NCBI GenBank assembly: GCA_035294305.1
Contig: DATGLD010000008.1
Coordinates: 186,001-250,000, forward strand
DNA length: 64,000 nt
Direction of reading: 5' to 3'
Source: DASRBN01 sp035294305
Lineage (GTDB): Bacteria; Chloroflexota; Ktedonobacteria; Ktedonobacterales; Ktedonobacteraceae
Positions 35,773 to 43,650 of this stretch are shown one piece after another. A program made the position numbers and the translations under genes. Numbering within the stretch: position 1 is the stretch's first letter; the number at the start of each line of letters is the position of its first letter. Below the pieces are notes generated by a model. That model had not been told where the DNA came from. It did no database searches and saw nothing but the letters and a program-made list of their open reading frames with translations.

Positions 35773-36671
35773 TGCGTTATGCTGATTGTTTCCGTTGCGC
35801 TATGACCATTCCAGGCATTGGCCTCATGCTGGAGCGCGCGAGCCATGCGGACAGATCGGATAACCGAGTGGCCATTTGCCCATTCCGCCATAATCATCTT
35901 CAGCACGCGCCAGCCGTCCTTAACGACATGAAAATGGCTGGTACCGTAGATGCGCGCATGCTCGTAGCTAGGTACCTCTGCAATCTCGAGATTGGCCTTA
36001 CATGCGCGTAAGTGCAGTTGTGCTTCAATTTCAAAGCCATCACAATCAATATCAAAATAATCGAGGCATTCTTTCCAGAAAGCGTTGAAGCCACAGAACA
36101 TATCCGTGAAGCGAATACCAAAAAGCCGGTTGGTGATTGAGATCAGCACCCGGCTTCCACAGCGCCGCAGCATGGTGATATCGGCGCTGCCGCCGTCGCC
36201 GATGAAGCGCGACCCTTTTGCGAGGTAGGCTCCCGCGTGTAAGGCCGCGACAAAGCGTGGCAATTCCTGTGGATCGCTTGAACCATCGGCGTCCATCATC
36301 ACGATAATATCGCCGGTCGCCGCCTGAAAACCCACCTGTAACGCTGCGCCTTTGCCGCGCCCACCCGCAGTTCGCAGGATACGAATGGTTGGCAACACTG
36401 TGACCGCTACTTTTTCAGTATCATCGGTCGAGTGGTCGTTTACGAGGATGACTTCATGAACCCAACTGGGAAGCTGTGGTAACAGATGCCTTAGATTCCT
36501 TGCCTCATTGTGTGCCGGGATAACAATGCTTACACGGGCATTTCCATCTTTGGCCTTCTGGCTCAGGGAACCAGTAGCTACGACTTCCATAGCTTTACCT
36601 TTCCATTCCAGATATCTATCTTGCTCAAGTTCCTGCCGCATGTCGTCACCGGAAGCGGCTTCCAGAGTCAT
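35769..36671 (-). CDS. Glycosyltransferase family 2, dolichol-phosphate-sugar synthase-like
   Basis: 300 residues, GT-A fold. SIVIPAHNEARNLRHLLPQL is the nucleotide-binding start, VNDHSTDDT the DXD-preceding strand, MMDADGSSDP the metal DAD motif and FTDMFCGFNAFW the acceptor region typical of DPM1/DPG1-like enzymes. It likely makes polyprenyl-phosphate sugar, which could serve the GT39-like membrane enzyme. It is the first gene of the minus-strand operon. The start is uncertain: ATG 36590 has a good AAAGG site and would shorten the protein by 27 residues. Confidence 0.88.
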   Translation of the reverse strand: MTLEAASGDDMRQELEQDRYLEWKGKAMEVVATGSLSQKAKDGNARVSIVIPAHNEARNLRHLLPQLPSWVHEVILVNDHSTDDTEKVAVTVLPTIRILRTAGGRGKGAALQVGFQAATGDIIVMMDADGSSDPQELPRFVAALHAGAYLAKGSRFIGDGGSADITMLRRCGSRVLISITNRLFGIRFTDMFCGFNAFWKECLDYFDIDCDGFEIEAQLHLRACKANLEIAEVPSYEHARIYGTSHFHVVKDGWRVLKMIMAEWANGHSVIRSVRMARALQHEANAWNGHSATETISITQ

Positions 36672-37073
36672 CTCCAGAAGAATTTACCGGAGTAGGGGTT
36701 GGAATATTGTTCATACTGCTGGCTCTTACCCCCAATATTGCCTGAAGCCCGGTCTATGGCTCAGTTAAGCACATATCAACCTGCCTGGAATATAGCACGA
36801 TACTTGCTGGCAAGCAGTGGGAAAACTGCGGAAATTTTTCCTGCGTAGCAATGCCTATCGACGGCGGGAAGTAACGAGTATCTTCAATGGGGAAGCGTTT
36901 CTTCTCACTACTTGAGCTGAAAGGAGTGAAATCACTTACTTGCTTTTCTCGTTGTCGGCGGCTATCTATGAATGCTACATTTCTTTCAGCATCACAGGGG
37001 GCTTAAAGACGAGCGCTCTATTTATCCATTGAAGCTAATGATTTGCCTGGGGCAGACTCAGAAAGGTACACGC
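36672..37073. other. Divergent region between the glycan operon and sbnA
   Basis: About 400 bases without a supported gene. It should hold promoters for both directions. A stretch at about 36815-36840 (GAAAACTGCGGAAATTTTTC) weakly resembles the start of the shared NRPS upstream element; the similarity is too low to call. Confidence 0.4.
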
Positions 37074-38144
37074 ATGGAATCTCTATTGATGGATGCCGAG
37101 AGTATTCCGCAGTTAACGACCGGGCATATGCGCAGCCTTATGCATCAGATAGGTAATACACCCATAAAACCCGTTTATTTTGTGATCGATGGCAAGGTCA
37201 GAGCGGTCTATCTAAAGCTCGAAGGCGCAAATCCCGCCGGTTCCGTCAAGGATCGAACCGCTTTTGCCCTCGTGCAAAATCTGGAAAACCGTTGCCTCTT
37301 ACATCAAGGATCGATTGTAGTTGAGTCTACCTCAGGCAACCTTGGGGTAGCCCTCGCTTTCATTTGCCGGGCTAAAGGCTATGCATTTCTGGCTGTCGTC
37401 GATCCAAAGACAACGCGTGAAAACTTAGATCGCATGCAGGCCCTTGGAGCTATGATCGATCTGATTGATCATCCCGATGCCAATGGAGGATATCTCCTGT
37501 CGCGTTTGAAACGTGTGCAGGAACTCCTCGCGCTTTCCGGCAACTATGCCTGGACCGACCAGTATTCAAACAGCGCGAACCCTTACATCCATTATGCTAC
37601 CACCGGCCCGGAAATCTACCGGCAACTGAATGGAAAGGTGGATGCGGTCTTCGCCGCGGTATCGACCGGAGGAACGTTAGCCGGCATTGGTCGCTTCTTC
37701 CGTTCGGTCAGTCCCCATACATCGATCATTGGCGTCGATGCGCGGGGATCGGTAATATTCGGCACGCCTCCCGGCGCACGCAGGTTGACTGGTATTGGCT
37801 CCTCCCGGCGCTCAAGCTTCATCACCAGGGATGTTTATGATACCTATGCGCTCGTTGGCGATGAAGAAGCCTTTGCGTTCTGCCATGCCCTCTACTCCGC
37901 CACCGGTATCAAGGTGGGCGGTTCCAGTGGCGCCGTTCTTGCAGCGTGTGCTGGCTATCTCCAGAATCATCCCGAACTGGAGCGTGCCGTCTGTCTGTGC
38001 GCGGACAGCGGGGAGAATTATTCCTCCTCGATTTACAACGATTGCTGGCTGCGAGAGCATGGCATCACCCTTTCACAGCATCACCTGGCTCCCGTGCAGG
38101 ATATCCTGCCTGCCCTCACCCGCTATTCACCTGATGAATTTTGA
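37074..38144 (+). CDS. sbnA: SbnA-like PLP enzyme for 2,3-diaminopropionate synthesis
   Basis: 356 residues of the cysteine-synthase fold. PLP Lys59 lies in NPAGSVKDRTAF, the substrate loop is ESTSGNLG (84-91), AAVSTGGTLAGIGRFFRS binds the PLP phosphate, and DARGSVIFGTPPG is a feature I associate with SbnA and not CysK. SbnA joins O-phospho-L-serine and L-glutamate into N-(1-amino-1-carboxyl-2-ethyl)-glutamate. The adjacent gene is SbnB-like, which makes the assignment much stronger. The start at 37074 has AAAGG upstream. The last codons (PDEF and stop) fall inside a family C element, so the true C-terminus may have been altered. Confidence 0.82.
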   Translation: MESLLMDAESIPQLTTGHMRSLMHQIGNTPIKPVYFVIDGKVRAVYLKLEGANPAGSVKDRTAFALVQNLENRCLLHQGSIVVESTSGNLGVALAFICRAKGYAFLAVVDPKTTRENLDRMQALGAMIDLIDHPDANGGYLLSRLKRVQELLALSGNYAWTDQYSNSANPYIHYATTGPEIYRQLNGKVDAVFAAVSTGGTLAGIGRFFRSVSPHTSIIGVDARGSVIFGTPPGARRLTGIGSSRRSSFITRDVYDTYALVGDEEAFAFCHALYSATGIKVGGSSGAVLAACAGYLQNHPELERAVCLCADSGENYSSSIYNDCWLREHGITLSQHHLAPVQDILPALTRYSPDEF

Positions 38145-38238
38145 CGAACGCACCGAGGAATCGGTCCCTCCAGGACGAGGTTGTCAAAGACCAGTAGGAT
38201 GAGGGAATTACCTGATTCGATTGTCGAAATTCAGTAGG
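38130..38238. repeat. Family C (MITE-like) element overlapping the sbnA stop
   Basis: Left end CCTGATGAATTTTGAC at 38130 and right end TTGTCGAAATTCAGTAGG at 38221-38238 form imperfect terminal inverted repeats. An extra internal right-end-like copy occurs near 38187. The sbnA stop codon is inside the left end. Confidence 0.7.
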
Positions 38239-38334
38239 ATAAGGGCTGGTGATGAAGTTGAACTATTAAGATCGGTAAGAGCAAGTGTGTATGTCATTCT
38301 GCGTGCAGGGAAGCATCCTGCGCGCCTCACCAAG

Positions 38335-38355
38335 ATTCTGAGCGCCGCGAAGAAT
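38335..38355. repeat. Family D repeat
   Basis: Short imperfect palindrome with core CTGAGCGCCGCGAAG flanked by ATT and AAT. A diverged copy precedes it at about 38296. Related copies lie at 55487 and 55546. Confidence 0.7.
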
Positions 38356-38377
38356 CTCGGCCTTAATGGAGGTACCT

Positions 38378-39430
38378 ATGGCTTTTTCAATAGACAATCA
38401 TATACTCTATCTTTGTCAGAAAGATGTAGAGCGGGCATGCCAGGCAATTGACAGCGTGGCAGTCATAGGCGAAGTGCTCCGCCTGCACGATGCCGGGCAG
38501 ACCATCTTGCCCGGTGAAGCCTACCTTGCCTGGACCAATGATCAGGGGGAAAGTGTCAGAAGTCTCAACATGCCTGGCTATGTTGGCGGCTCCATTGGGA
38601 TTGCGGGAACAAAGATCATTAATGGCAATATTGCTAACCCCCTGCGCGGCCTGCCTCGCGCGAGTGGACTGACCCTGCTCTATGATCCAACCTCCATTCG
38701 TATCAATTGCATCATGGAAGGCGCCTATATCTCAAGCCTGCGCACCGCCAGCGTCACCGCCCTTGCCGCCGACTTATTAAAAGCAGGGGAGATTGAGAGC
38801 CTTGCTATCATCGGCGCAGGCGTACTCGCTCGCGCACATATCGAGCTGCTTGCCGCACGATTGCCTCACCTGCGCCATATTCGCATATTTGACCTGGCAA
38901 GAGAACGCATCACCTCCCTCCAGCAGCAGCTTGCTCCCGTGCTGGAGACAAAACGAATAGAGATGCAGCCGGCGGCGACCGCCGAGGAGGCAATTCGATC
39001 AGCACAATTGGTAGTACCCGTCACCACTACCACCGATGGCTATATCCCCTATCACTGGTTGCGACCCGGTTCGCTGCTTGTCAATATCTCACTGGATGAC
39101 CCATTGCCAGAAGTTGTACTTAAAGCAGACTGCGTGGTCGTTGACGACTGGAATCTTGTCAAGAATGATGCACGGCGCCTGCTAGGTAGAATGTATCGCA
39201 CTGGAAAGGTGATCGGCCCGCGTGACCCGGTAGAGCCAACAGGAAATGACTGCCGCCGCATCGATGCACAGTTAGGAGAAATCGTCTCGGGCAAAGTCAT
39301 TGGCCGCCGCAGTCCTGATGACATCATTCTGGTCAATCCCTTTGGCCTTTCAATTGAAGACGTAGCGCTAGCCGCCCGCGTCTACCTGGCCGCTCAAGAC
39401 CTTGGCATAGGAATACTCTTGCCCCGGTAG
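38378..39430 (+). CDS. sbnB: SbnB-like dehydrogenase (ornithine cyclodeaminase fold) for 2,3-diaminopropionate synthesis
   Basis: 350 residues. GTKIINGNIANPLRGLPRAS, then TLLYDPTSIRINCIMEGAYI and SSLRTASVTALAADLL, are characteristic of the SbnB branch of the ornithine cyclodeaminase/mu-crystallin family; the NAD site is AIIGAGVLARAHIELL. SbnB oxidatively cleaves the SbnA product to L-2,3-diaminopropionate and 2-oxoglutarate. GGAGG lies five bases before ATG 38378. The stop TAG lies in a GTAGGGGC repeat start. The product is an NRPS building block, and the second NRPS module 15 kb upstream has an acidic specificity pocket that could accept it. Confidence 0.82.
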   Translation: MAFSIDNHILYLCQKDVERACQAIDSVAVIGEVLRLHDAGQTILPGEAYLAWTNDQGESVRSLNMPGYVGGSIGIAGTKIINGNIANPLRGLPRASGLTLLYDPTSIRINCIMEGAYISSLRTASVTALAADLLKAGEIESLAIIGAGVLARAHIELLAARLPHLRHIRIFDLARERITSLQQQLAPVLETKRIEMQPAATAEEAIRSAQLVVPVTTTTDGYIPYHWLRPGSLLVNISLDDPLPEVVLKADCVVVDDWNLVKNDARRLLGRMYRTGKVIGPRDPVEPTGNDCRRIDAQLGEIVSGKVIGRRSPDDIILVNPFGLSIEDVALAARVYLAAQDLGIGILLPR

Positions 39431-39484
39431 GGGCGGGCCAGCTCTTATGACCGCCCATAGCGGGAATTGTCGCGGCGTAGCCGC

Positions 39485-39504
39485 ATAGGGGCCAGTTGAT
39501 CGCG
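39485..39504. repeat. Family E repeat
   Basis: GGGGCCAGTTGATCGCG word, shared with 47564 (after sucC) and 62519 (before the GH57 gene). A GTAGGGGCGGGCC unit immediately after sbnB (39427 on) probably belongs to the same composite. Confidence 0.65.
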
Positions 39505-39565
39505 CTCAGCGCCGTTTCACCGGCCCATGTAACAACTCTATATCGACCAAACCCGAGGACTATTG

Positions 39566-40639
39566 ATGAGGGTGAATCGCTTGAAACAACCATCGCTCAC
39601 GCTTACACCTGAGCATATCATGCACAACGTCGAGGAACTCCTCTATCGGCTGGTGATCGTTCCGCTCGTCGCATTCCTACCAGCTCCATTGGCCTACGGT
39701 GTAGCCGTCTTGCGTGGCAACTGGTACTATCACCTGCGTATTGGCAGGCGGGAAGAGATCATCCATAACCTCGAAAGGATCTTTGGTGGTCAGTTAAACC
39801 AGGCACAGTGTCAACAGCTAGCCCGGCAGTATTTTTGTCGCCGCTCATGCGAAGCAATAGATGTAATGCGGCTCGCCGGCAACGGTCGAGCATTAGCACG
39901 GCTGGTAGAGATACGAGGAATGGAACGCATCAAAGCCGCTCTGGCAGCCGGCAAGGGAGCCATTGTCTGTAGCGCGCATTTTGGTTCCTACAATAGCTGT
40001 TTTTCCTTACTTGGAGTTCATGGATTCCCTGTCACCACGGTTGGCGATTGGAGATCCAATGCGGATTCAAGCATGTCACCCTTGCAGCGCTTCTTATGGC
40101 GACTCTTTCAGCAGAGTCCGCTCGCCCGTCACCGCCGCAGGCCAAATATCGAGCCTGAAAAGGAGCGCTTTGGAACCGCCATGCAGATGGTGGAAGTTCT
40201 ACGTGCAAATGAGTTGATTACCATGGCGGTCGAAACTCCTGTGTGTCCCCGGGACCAGGCGCGGGCCGTTTCCGTGGATTTCCTGGGACAAAAGATGCTG
40301 CTCTTGCCCGGAATCATTAGTGTCGCTCAACTGACAGGAGCACCGGTGCTTGTGATGATAGTCCGTCGTCTGCCGGATTGGTGGCACCAGATCGTGGAGA
40401 TATCCCCTCCACTCTCGCTCGATAGCGATGAAGTCACGGTTTTCAATCGCCTCATCCGGCAATTGGAAGTACCTGTACATCAAAATCCTGCCTATTGGGA
40501 CTGGTTGGGAAGTAACCAGAATCTGATCGATCTCGGATTTTTCTCAGCCCAGAGCGAAGCCCCCTGTAGGGACAGCGGCTGGTCCCTGTCCTGGTGCCTG
40601 TCCGGTGATCCCGGCATAACACAACACGAAATGAGGTGA
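39566..40639 (+). CDS. LpxL/PatA-like lipid acyltransferase
   Basis: 357 residues. One N-terminal hydrophobic segment (YRLVIVPLVAFLPAPLAYGV) is followed by the acyltransferase domain (about 100-310), with GKGAIVCSAHFGSYNSCFSL and PGIISVAQLTGAPVLVMIV. The family transfers acyl chains to lipid A or phosphatidylinositol mannosides on the cytoplasmic membrane face. The usual HX4D/E motif reads His-Phe-Gly-Ser-Tyr-Asn, so the acidic residue is Asn; activity may be changed. The last 27 residues (from APCRDSGWSLSW) derive from a family A repeat. GAGGA precedes ATG 39566. It may acylate a glycolipid or the NRPS product; neither is shown. Confidence 0.72.
   Translation: MRVNRLKQPSLTLTPEHIMHNVEELLYRLVIVPLVAFLPAPLAYGVAVLRGNWYYHLRIGRREEIIHNLERIFGGQLNQAQCQQLARQYFCRRSCEAIDVMRLAGNGRALARLVEIRGMERIKAALAAGKGAIVCSAHFGSYNSCFSLLGVHGFPVTTVGDWRSNADSSMSPLQRFLWRLFQQSPLARHRRRPNIEPEKERFGTAMQMVEVLRANELITMAVETPVCPRDQARAVSVDFLGQKMLLLPGIISVAQLTGAPVLVMIVRRLPDWWHQIVEISPPLSLDSDEVTVFNRLIRQLEVPVHQNPAYWDWLGSNQNLIDLGFFSAQSEAPCRDSGWSLSWCLSGDPGITQHEMR
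40563..40603. repeat. Family A repeat in the 3' end of the acyltransferase gene
   Basis: Unit starting CCTGTAGGGACAGCGG with a partly duplicated CCTGTCC end. It is translated as the C-terminal tail of the acyltransferase. Confidence 0.8.
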
Positions 40640-40645
40640 AAACGT

Positions 40646-41239
40646 ATGACTGACTGCGGCTTTACCCTCTGGTTTACAGGGCTTTCGGGTGCTGGCAAAA
40701 GTACCCTGGCTAGGGCCGTCGAACGGCGCTTGAAATTGCAGGGCCGCAATGTTGAGATCCTGGATGGCGACGTTATACGCACTCACCTGAGCAAAGGTCT
40801 CGGCTTTAGTCGCGAAGACCGTGATACCAACATTAAGCGCATCGCTTTCGTCTGTAAATTGCTCACACGCAATCAAGTGATCAGTATTGCTGCTGCCATC
40901 TCTCCCTATCGCGAGGCACGCGCATGGGCGCGCAGGGAAATCGGCGCTTTCGTTGAAGTCTACGTCCGCTGCCCCCTGGAAATCTGTCGCCTGCGCGATA
41001 TAAAAGGCCTCTACAGGCTCGTTGACGAGGGAAAAATCAAAGGTTTTACTGGTATAGACGACCCTTACGAGGAACCGCTTCATCCCGACTTGTTGATAGA
41101 AACCGATAAAGAGACCATCGAAGACAGCGTCAATCGTATCTTCGTCAAACTCGCGGAGCTTGGCTACCTGCCGCCCGAAGACCTATACGAGGACACTGGA
41201 ATCCTGACAGATGAGTTAATGGCCTGGGGATATCTGTAG
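40646..41239 (+). CDS. cysC: Adenylylsulfate (APS) kinase
   Basis: 197 residues. P-loop FTGLSGAGKSTLA (10-22), LDGDVIRTHLSKGLGFSRED (APS-binding), then PYREARAWAR and the lid segment GLYRLVDEGKIKGFTGIDDPYEEP. It phosphorylates APS to PAPS, the sulfate donor for sulfotransferases. No ATP sulfurylase is in the window, so this gene is likely devoted to PAPS supply for the sulfotransferase at 33.9 kb and not to general sulfate reduction. GAGGTG lies before the ATG. The stop codon TAG is contributed by a family A-type repeat (CTGTAGGGAC). Confidence 0.93.
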   Translation: MTDCGFTLWFTGLSGAGKSTLARAVERRLKLQGRNVEILDGDVIRTHLSKGLGFSREDRDTNIKRIAFVCKLLTRNQVISIAAAISPYREARAWARREIGAFVEVYVRCPLEICRLRDIKGLYRLVDEGKIKGFTGIDDPYEEPLHPDLLIETDKETIEDSVNRIFVKLAELGYLPPEDLYEDTGILTDELMAWGYL

Positions 41240-41260
41240 GGACGACGCCTGGTGTCTGTC
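41234..41260. repeat. Family A repeat supplying the cysC stop
   Basis: CTGTAGGGACGACGCCTGGT begins three bases before the TAG stop of cysC, so the gene ends inside the repeat. Confidence 0.75.
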
Positions 41261-41310
41261 CCGGTCGCCCTCGCCGCAAAATCCGAATATCAGAAAAGGA
41301 GTGAACTGTA

Positions 41311-41865
41311 TTGGGCATTGGCATTTTCTTCATAGTCGTGGAATGGGGGTTAATCGTCCTGGCCCTCTTAGCCATCGCGCGCACAGGCTATTTACGCCTG
41401 AGCAGTTCCATAGGCATCGCCAGAGACGGCTTCCCACCAGGAAAATCAGCGCCATCCTGGAGCTTGCCAGACCTGGATGGACATTTAAGAATCGTTCCGG
41501 CGCGCGATCACTGGCAATTGCTTATCTTCGCGAACCAGTCTCTAGAAGCCTTCCCCGAGCTTATCGACGGCATGCACTACCTGTCCCGCCATGAACAGGA
41601 TTTGGAAGTGCTCGTTATCTCGCGCGATAGCAGGGAGGACTGCCGCAACCTGGCGCAAGAGCAGCGTCTGCAGGTACCCATCGTACCTGTTGATCCCGCG
41701 TTTTACGACCACTACCGGGTACGAGTCATGCCATTTATTTTCTTTCTTGATCCAGGCGGCATCGTTCGCTGGGTTGGCCTTGTCGGAGCCGAGGAGCCGT
41801 TAATTCACGCCTGGCGCATGGCTCAGGTAGCTTTTCGCTCCGGTGAAGCATCGGAGGTAAAGTAG
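41311..41865 (+). CDS. MauD-like thioredoxin-fold protein lacking CxxC
   Basis: 184 residues. One N-terminal membrane segment (about 2-25) is followed by a periplasm-facing thioredoxin-like domain with PGKSAPSWSLPDLDG and the cis-Pro region VRVMPFIFFLDPGGIVRWVG. At the active-site position the sequence is LLIFANQSLEAFPEL, with no cysteine, whereas the paralogue at 42415 has CSSC. It is therefore redox-dead by the usual mechanism and may act as a chaperone or dimer partner. The start is TTG at 41311 with AAAAGGAG nine bases upstream. First of a tight gene set with MauE- and MauD-like proteins and two Cys-rich exported proteins. Confidence 0.8.
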   Translation: MGIGIFFIVVEWGLIVLALLAIARTGYLRLSSSIGIARDGFPPGKSAPSWSLPDLDGHLRIVPARDHWQLLIFANQSLEAFPELIDGMHYLSRHEQDLEVLVISRDSREDCRNLAQEQRLQVPIVPVDPAFYDHYRVRVMPFIFFLDPGGIVRWVGLVGAEEPLIHAWRMAQVAFRSGEASEVK

Positions 41866-41866
41866 C

Positions 41867-42415
41867 TTGCTGCAAAATACATTACAACTCCTTATTTTTC
41901 TTGGTAGGGCCTCGCTTGCGGCAGTACTCGTTGCGGCAGGGGCGGCAAAACTCGCGGATGCCCGCAGTTTTGCCGTCACACTCAGGGGACTCGGCATATC
42001 TGCTCGTCTCGATCCCTTGATTCGCGGGCTTGCCTTCCTGTTTCCTTTCGTGGAACTCCTGCTGGGCATTGCCCTGGTGAGCGGGCTCTGGCCCACTCTT
42101 ATTAATGTTGTCGTCGTCGTGCTCATGGGTAGTTTTAGTCTTGTAGTGCTATATGCCTTAAGGAGAAAGCTCCATATCGCCTGCAGGTGCTTCGGAACGC
42201 TCAGCGATTCGCAGTTCAGCGACAAGGGCCTTACTCGCAGTGTATTACTAACACTCTTAGCCCTCGTCGTTCTCTGGGGTGGGAAAGCATACTCACTCCA
42301 ATTTGCGGCGCCACCGGTCGCTCTTCTCCTGCTTGTTACCGGCTTCCTGCTCTTCGGCCTCACTGCTGCGCAGGCAGCAAAGTCCATAGCTATCCTCAAA
42401 GAAAGGATGATCTGA
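41867..42415 (+). CDS. MauE-like membrane protein (DoxX-related)
   Basis: 182 residues with four membrane segments: FLGRASLAAVLVAAGAAKLA, IRGLAFLFPFVELLLGIALV, LINVVVVVLMGSFSLVVLY and a C-terminal pair. The conserved Cys pair occurs in IACRCFGTLSDSQFS, the MauE signature. In methylotrophs MauE with MauD is needed to form the disulfides of the methylamine dehydrogenase light chain. The start is TTG at 41867 with GGAGG nine bases upstream, immediately after the MauD-like stop. The stop overlaps the next ATG by one base (TGATG). The context suggests disulfide formation in the Cys-rich proteins downstream. Confidence 0.82.
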   Translation: MLQNTLQLLIFLGRASLAAVLVAAGAAKLADARSFAVTLRGLGISARLDPLIRGLAFLFPFVELLLGIALVSGLWPTLINVVVVVLMGSFSLVVLYALRRKLHIACRCFGTLSDSQFSDKGLTRSVLLTLLALVVLWGGKAYSLQFAAPPVALLLLVTGFLLFGLTAAQAAKSIAILKERMI

Positions 42416-43014
42416 TGCATCTCACGTTCGCGGATATCACCCTGCCGTTGTGGCTTTTTGCCGCCCAATGGGTGCTTCTCTTCGCCCTGGGTTTCCTTAT
42501 CCTGGTGATGTTTCGTCAGATTGCCCTCTTCGAGCGGCTCAAGGACTCAGGTTCCGAGCGGGAAGGGCTCCCGGTTGGAGAGAAGGCTCCCTCGTTCGTC
42601 TATCAACCCGTGAATAGGAGAGCCAATCCACCGGCTCACTTCGAGCCGGTCGGCAACTGGTCTCTGCTCCTGTTCGCGGATCCCAGTTGTTCAAGTTGTC
42701 AAAGCACGCTGCTCAGTCTGGAGCGCCTGGCCCCCAGGTTAGCGCAATCAATGCGGCTACTGGTTGCGACAACCGCGGAGCCCGCTGTAATCACAGCCGC
42801 CGACGCATTCCGGCAGGCAACCGTCGAAATTGGCCGTATTCCTGTCGATGTCTCTACGCGGTTGTATCGCACCACGGTCACTCCATTTGGGTATCTGATT
42901 GATCCGGATGGAATAGTTCGGGCCAAAGGCGCCGTCGCGGACGACGCGTCGCTGCGGAAATTAGTGCGTCAGGGCGATCAAACGCCTGTCAATGTAGAGT
43001 TTACTATCTCTTAA
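42415..43014 (+). CDS. MauD-like thiol-disulfide oxidoreductase with CxxC
   Basis: 199 residues. An N-terminal membrane anchor (LWLFAAQWVLLFALGFLILV) is followed by a thioredoxin domain with LLLFADPSCSSCQSTLLSLE (active site CSSC) and VTPFGYLIDPDGIVRAKGAV. It corresponds to MauD, the partner of MauE in light-chain disulfide formation. Its start codon overlaps the MauE stop, so the two are coupled. Fifteen bases after its end comes the first Cys-rich exported protein. It is the only CxxC-bearing thioredoxin in the window. Confidence 0.87.
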   Translation: MHLTFADITLPLWLFAAQWVLLFALGFLILVMFRQIALFERLKDSGSEREGLPVGEKAPSFVYQPVNRRANPPAHFEPVGNWSLLLFADPSCSSCQSTLLSLERLAPRLAQSMRLLVATTAEPAVITAADAFRQATVEIGRIPVDVSTRLYRTTVTPFGYLIDPDGIVRAKGAVADDASLRKLVRQGDQTPVNVEFTIS

Positions 43015-43029
43015 AAGGGGGAATACACT

Positions 43030-43467
43030 ATGCTTGAGGAATTTGATAAGCAGATCAGTATCTTGTCCGAATCGTTTGCGCGCAAGTTCAACCGTCGCAA
43101 GGTGATCGGCACCACCGTCAAAGGTGTTTTTGCGACAGTCGCCGCCGCCTCCATTGGTCAATTGGCCAATCTCGGTCAGGCATTTGCTCAAACCTGTACC
43201 TGCGACGAGGGCTGGACGCAGGGTCATCCATGTAACTATTATGGTTTTAACTGCCCCAATAACGGCTGTCCGGGCGCCTGCTCCGTCTGTTACAAACCCA
43301 GTTGCGGCGGCTGGTGCGATTACTCCAACGGGCACTGGGTCTCCTGCAGTGGCCTGGGCAAAAGCGGCAAAGGATATAAATTGTGCTGGGACTGTTGGAG
43401 ATGCGGCAACAAAGGCGGTTACTGCCAGCCAAAATGCTCCTGCCTCAGCAATTGTATCGGTTGCTGA
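43030..43467 (+). CDS. Tat-exported Cys-rich protein 1, MauA-like
   Basis: 145 residues. Residues 1-53 form a twin-arginine signal (FNRRKVIGTTVKGVFATVAA, then AFA). The mature 92 residues contain 18 cysteines, an even number. The leader order F-D, L-S, A, R-R-x-V-I-G and the mature segment HWVSC ... GKGYKLCWDC resemble methylamine dehydrogenase light chain MauA, in which, from memory, the Trp of WVASC is TTQ residue 57. The second TTQ Trp region of MauA is absent; the protein stops at CLSNCIGC. With MauE and MauD immediately upstream, it is probably a disulfide-knotted, possibly quinone-cofactor protein. AAGGGGG precedes the ATG. True function unknown. Confidence 0.82.
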   Translation: MLEEFDKQISILSESFARKFNRRKVIGTTVKGVFATVAAASIGQLANLGQAFAQTCTCDEGWTQGHPCNYYGFNCPNNGCPGACSVCYKPSCGGWCDYSNGHWVSCSGLGKSGKGYKLCWDCWRCGNKGGYCQPKCSCLSNCIGC

Positions 43468-43490
43468 TCCTTGTGTGCGAAGGAATCGCA

Positions 43491-43524
43491 GGATGCGCTC
43501 CTCGCGCCCACGAGGAGCGCATCC
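43491..43524. terminator. Strong hairpin after Cys-rich gene 1
   Basis: Perfect 14-bp stem GGATGCGCTCCTCG / CGAGGAGCGCATCC with a 6-base loop, 24 bases after the stop. There is no clear T-run, so it could be a transcription attenuator, an mRNA-stabilising structure or a repeat hairpin. Confidence 0.45.
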
Positions 43525-43602
43525 TTGTGGGCGCCCGCGCCCGTGTTGGAGCCATACAGGAACTCTGCAAATTCCTCTGTTCCAGTGTATCCTCTCAGGG
43601 AA

Positions 43603-43629
43603 TGTAGGGACAGCGCCTGGTGCCTGTCC
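43603..43629. repeat. Family A repeat between the Cys-rich genes
   Basis: Single copy of TGTAGGGACAGCGCCTGGTG and the CCTGTCC end, in the 183-base gap between the two paralogues. Confidence 0.85.
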
Positions 43630-43650
43630 TTCTAGAAAAGAGAGATCAGC

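Noticed and set aside
42187..42414. N-terminal extension of the CxxC MauD-like protein
   Set aside because: Would overlap most of the MauE-like gene in another frame; the overlapping TGATG start is typical for this operon.
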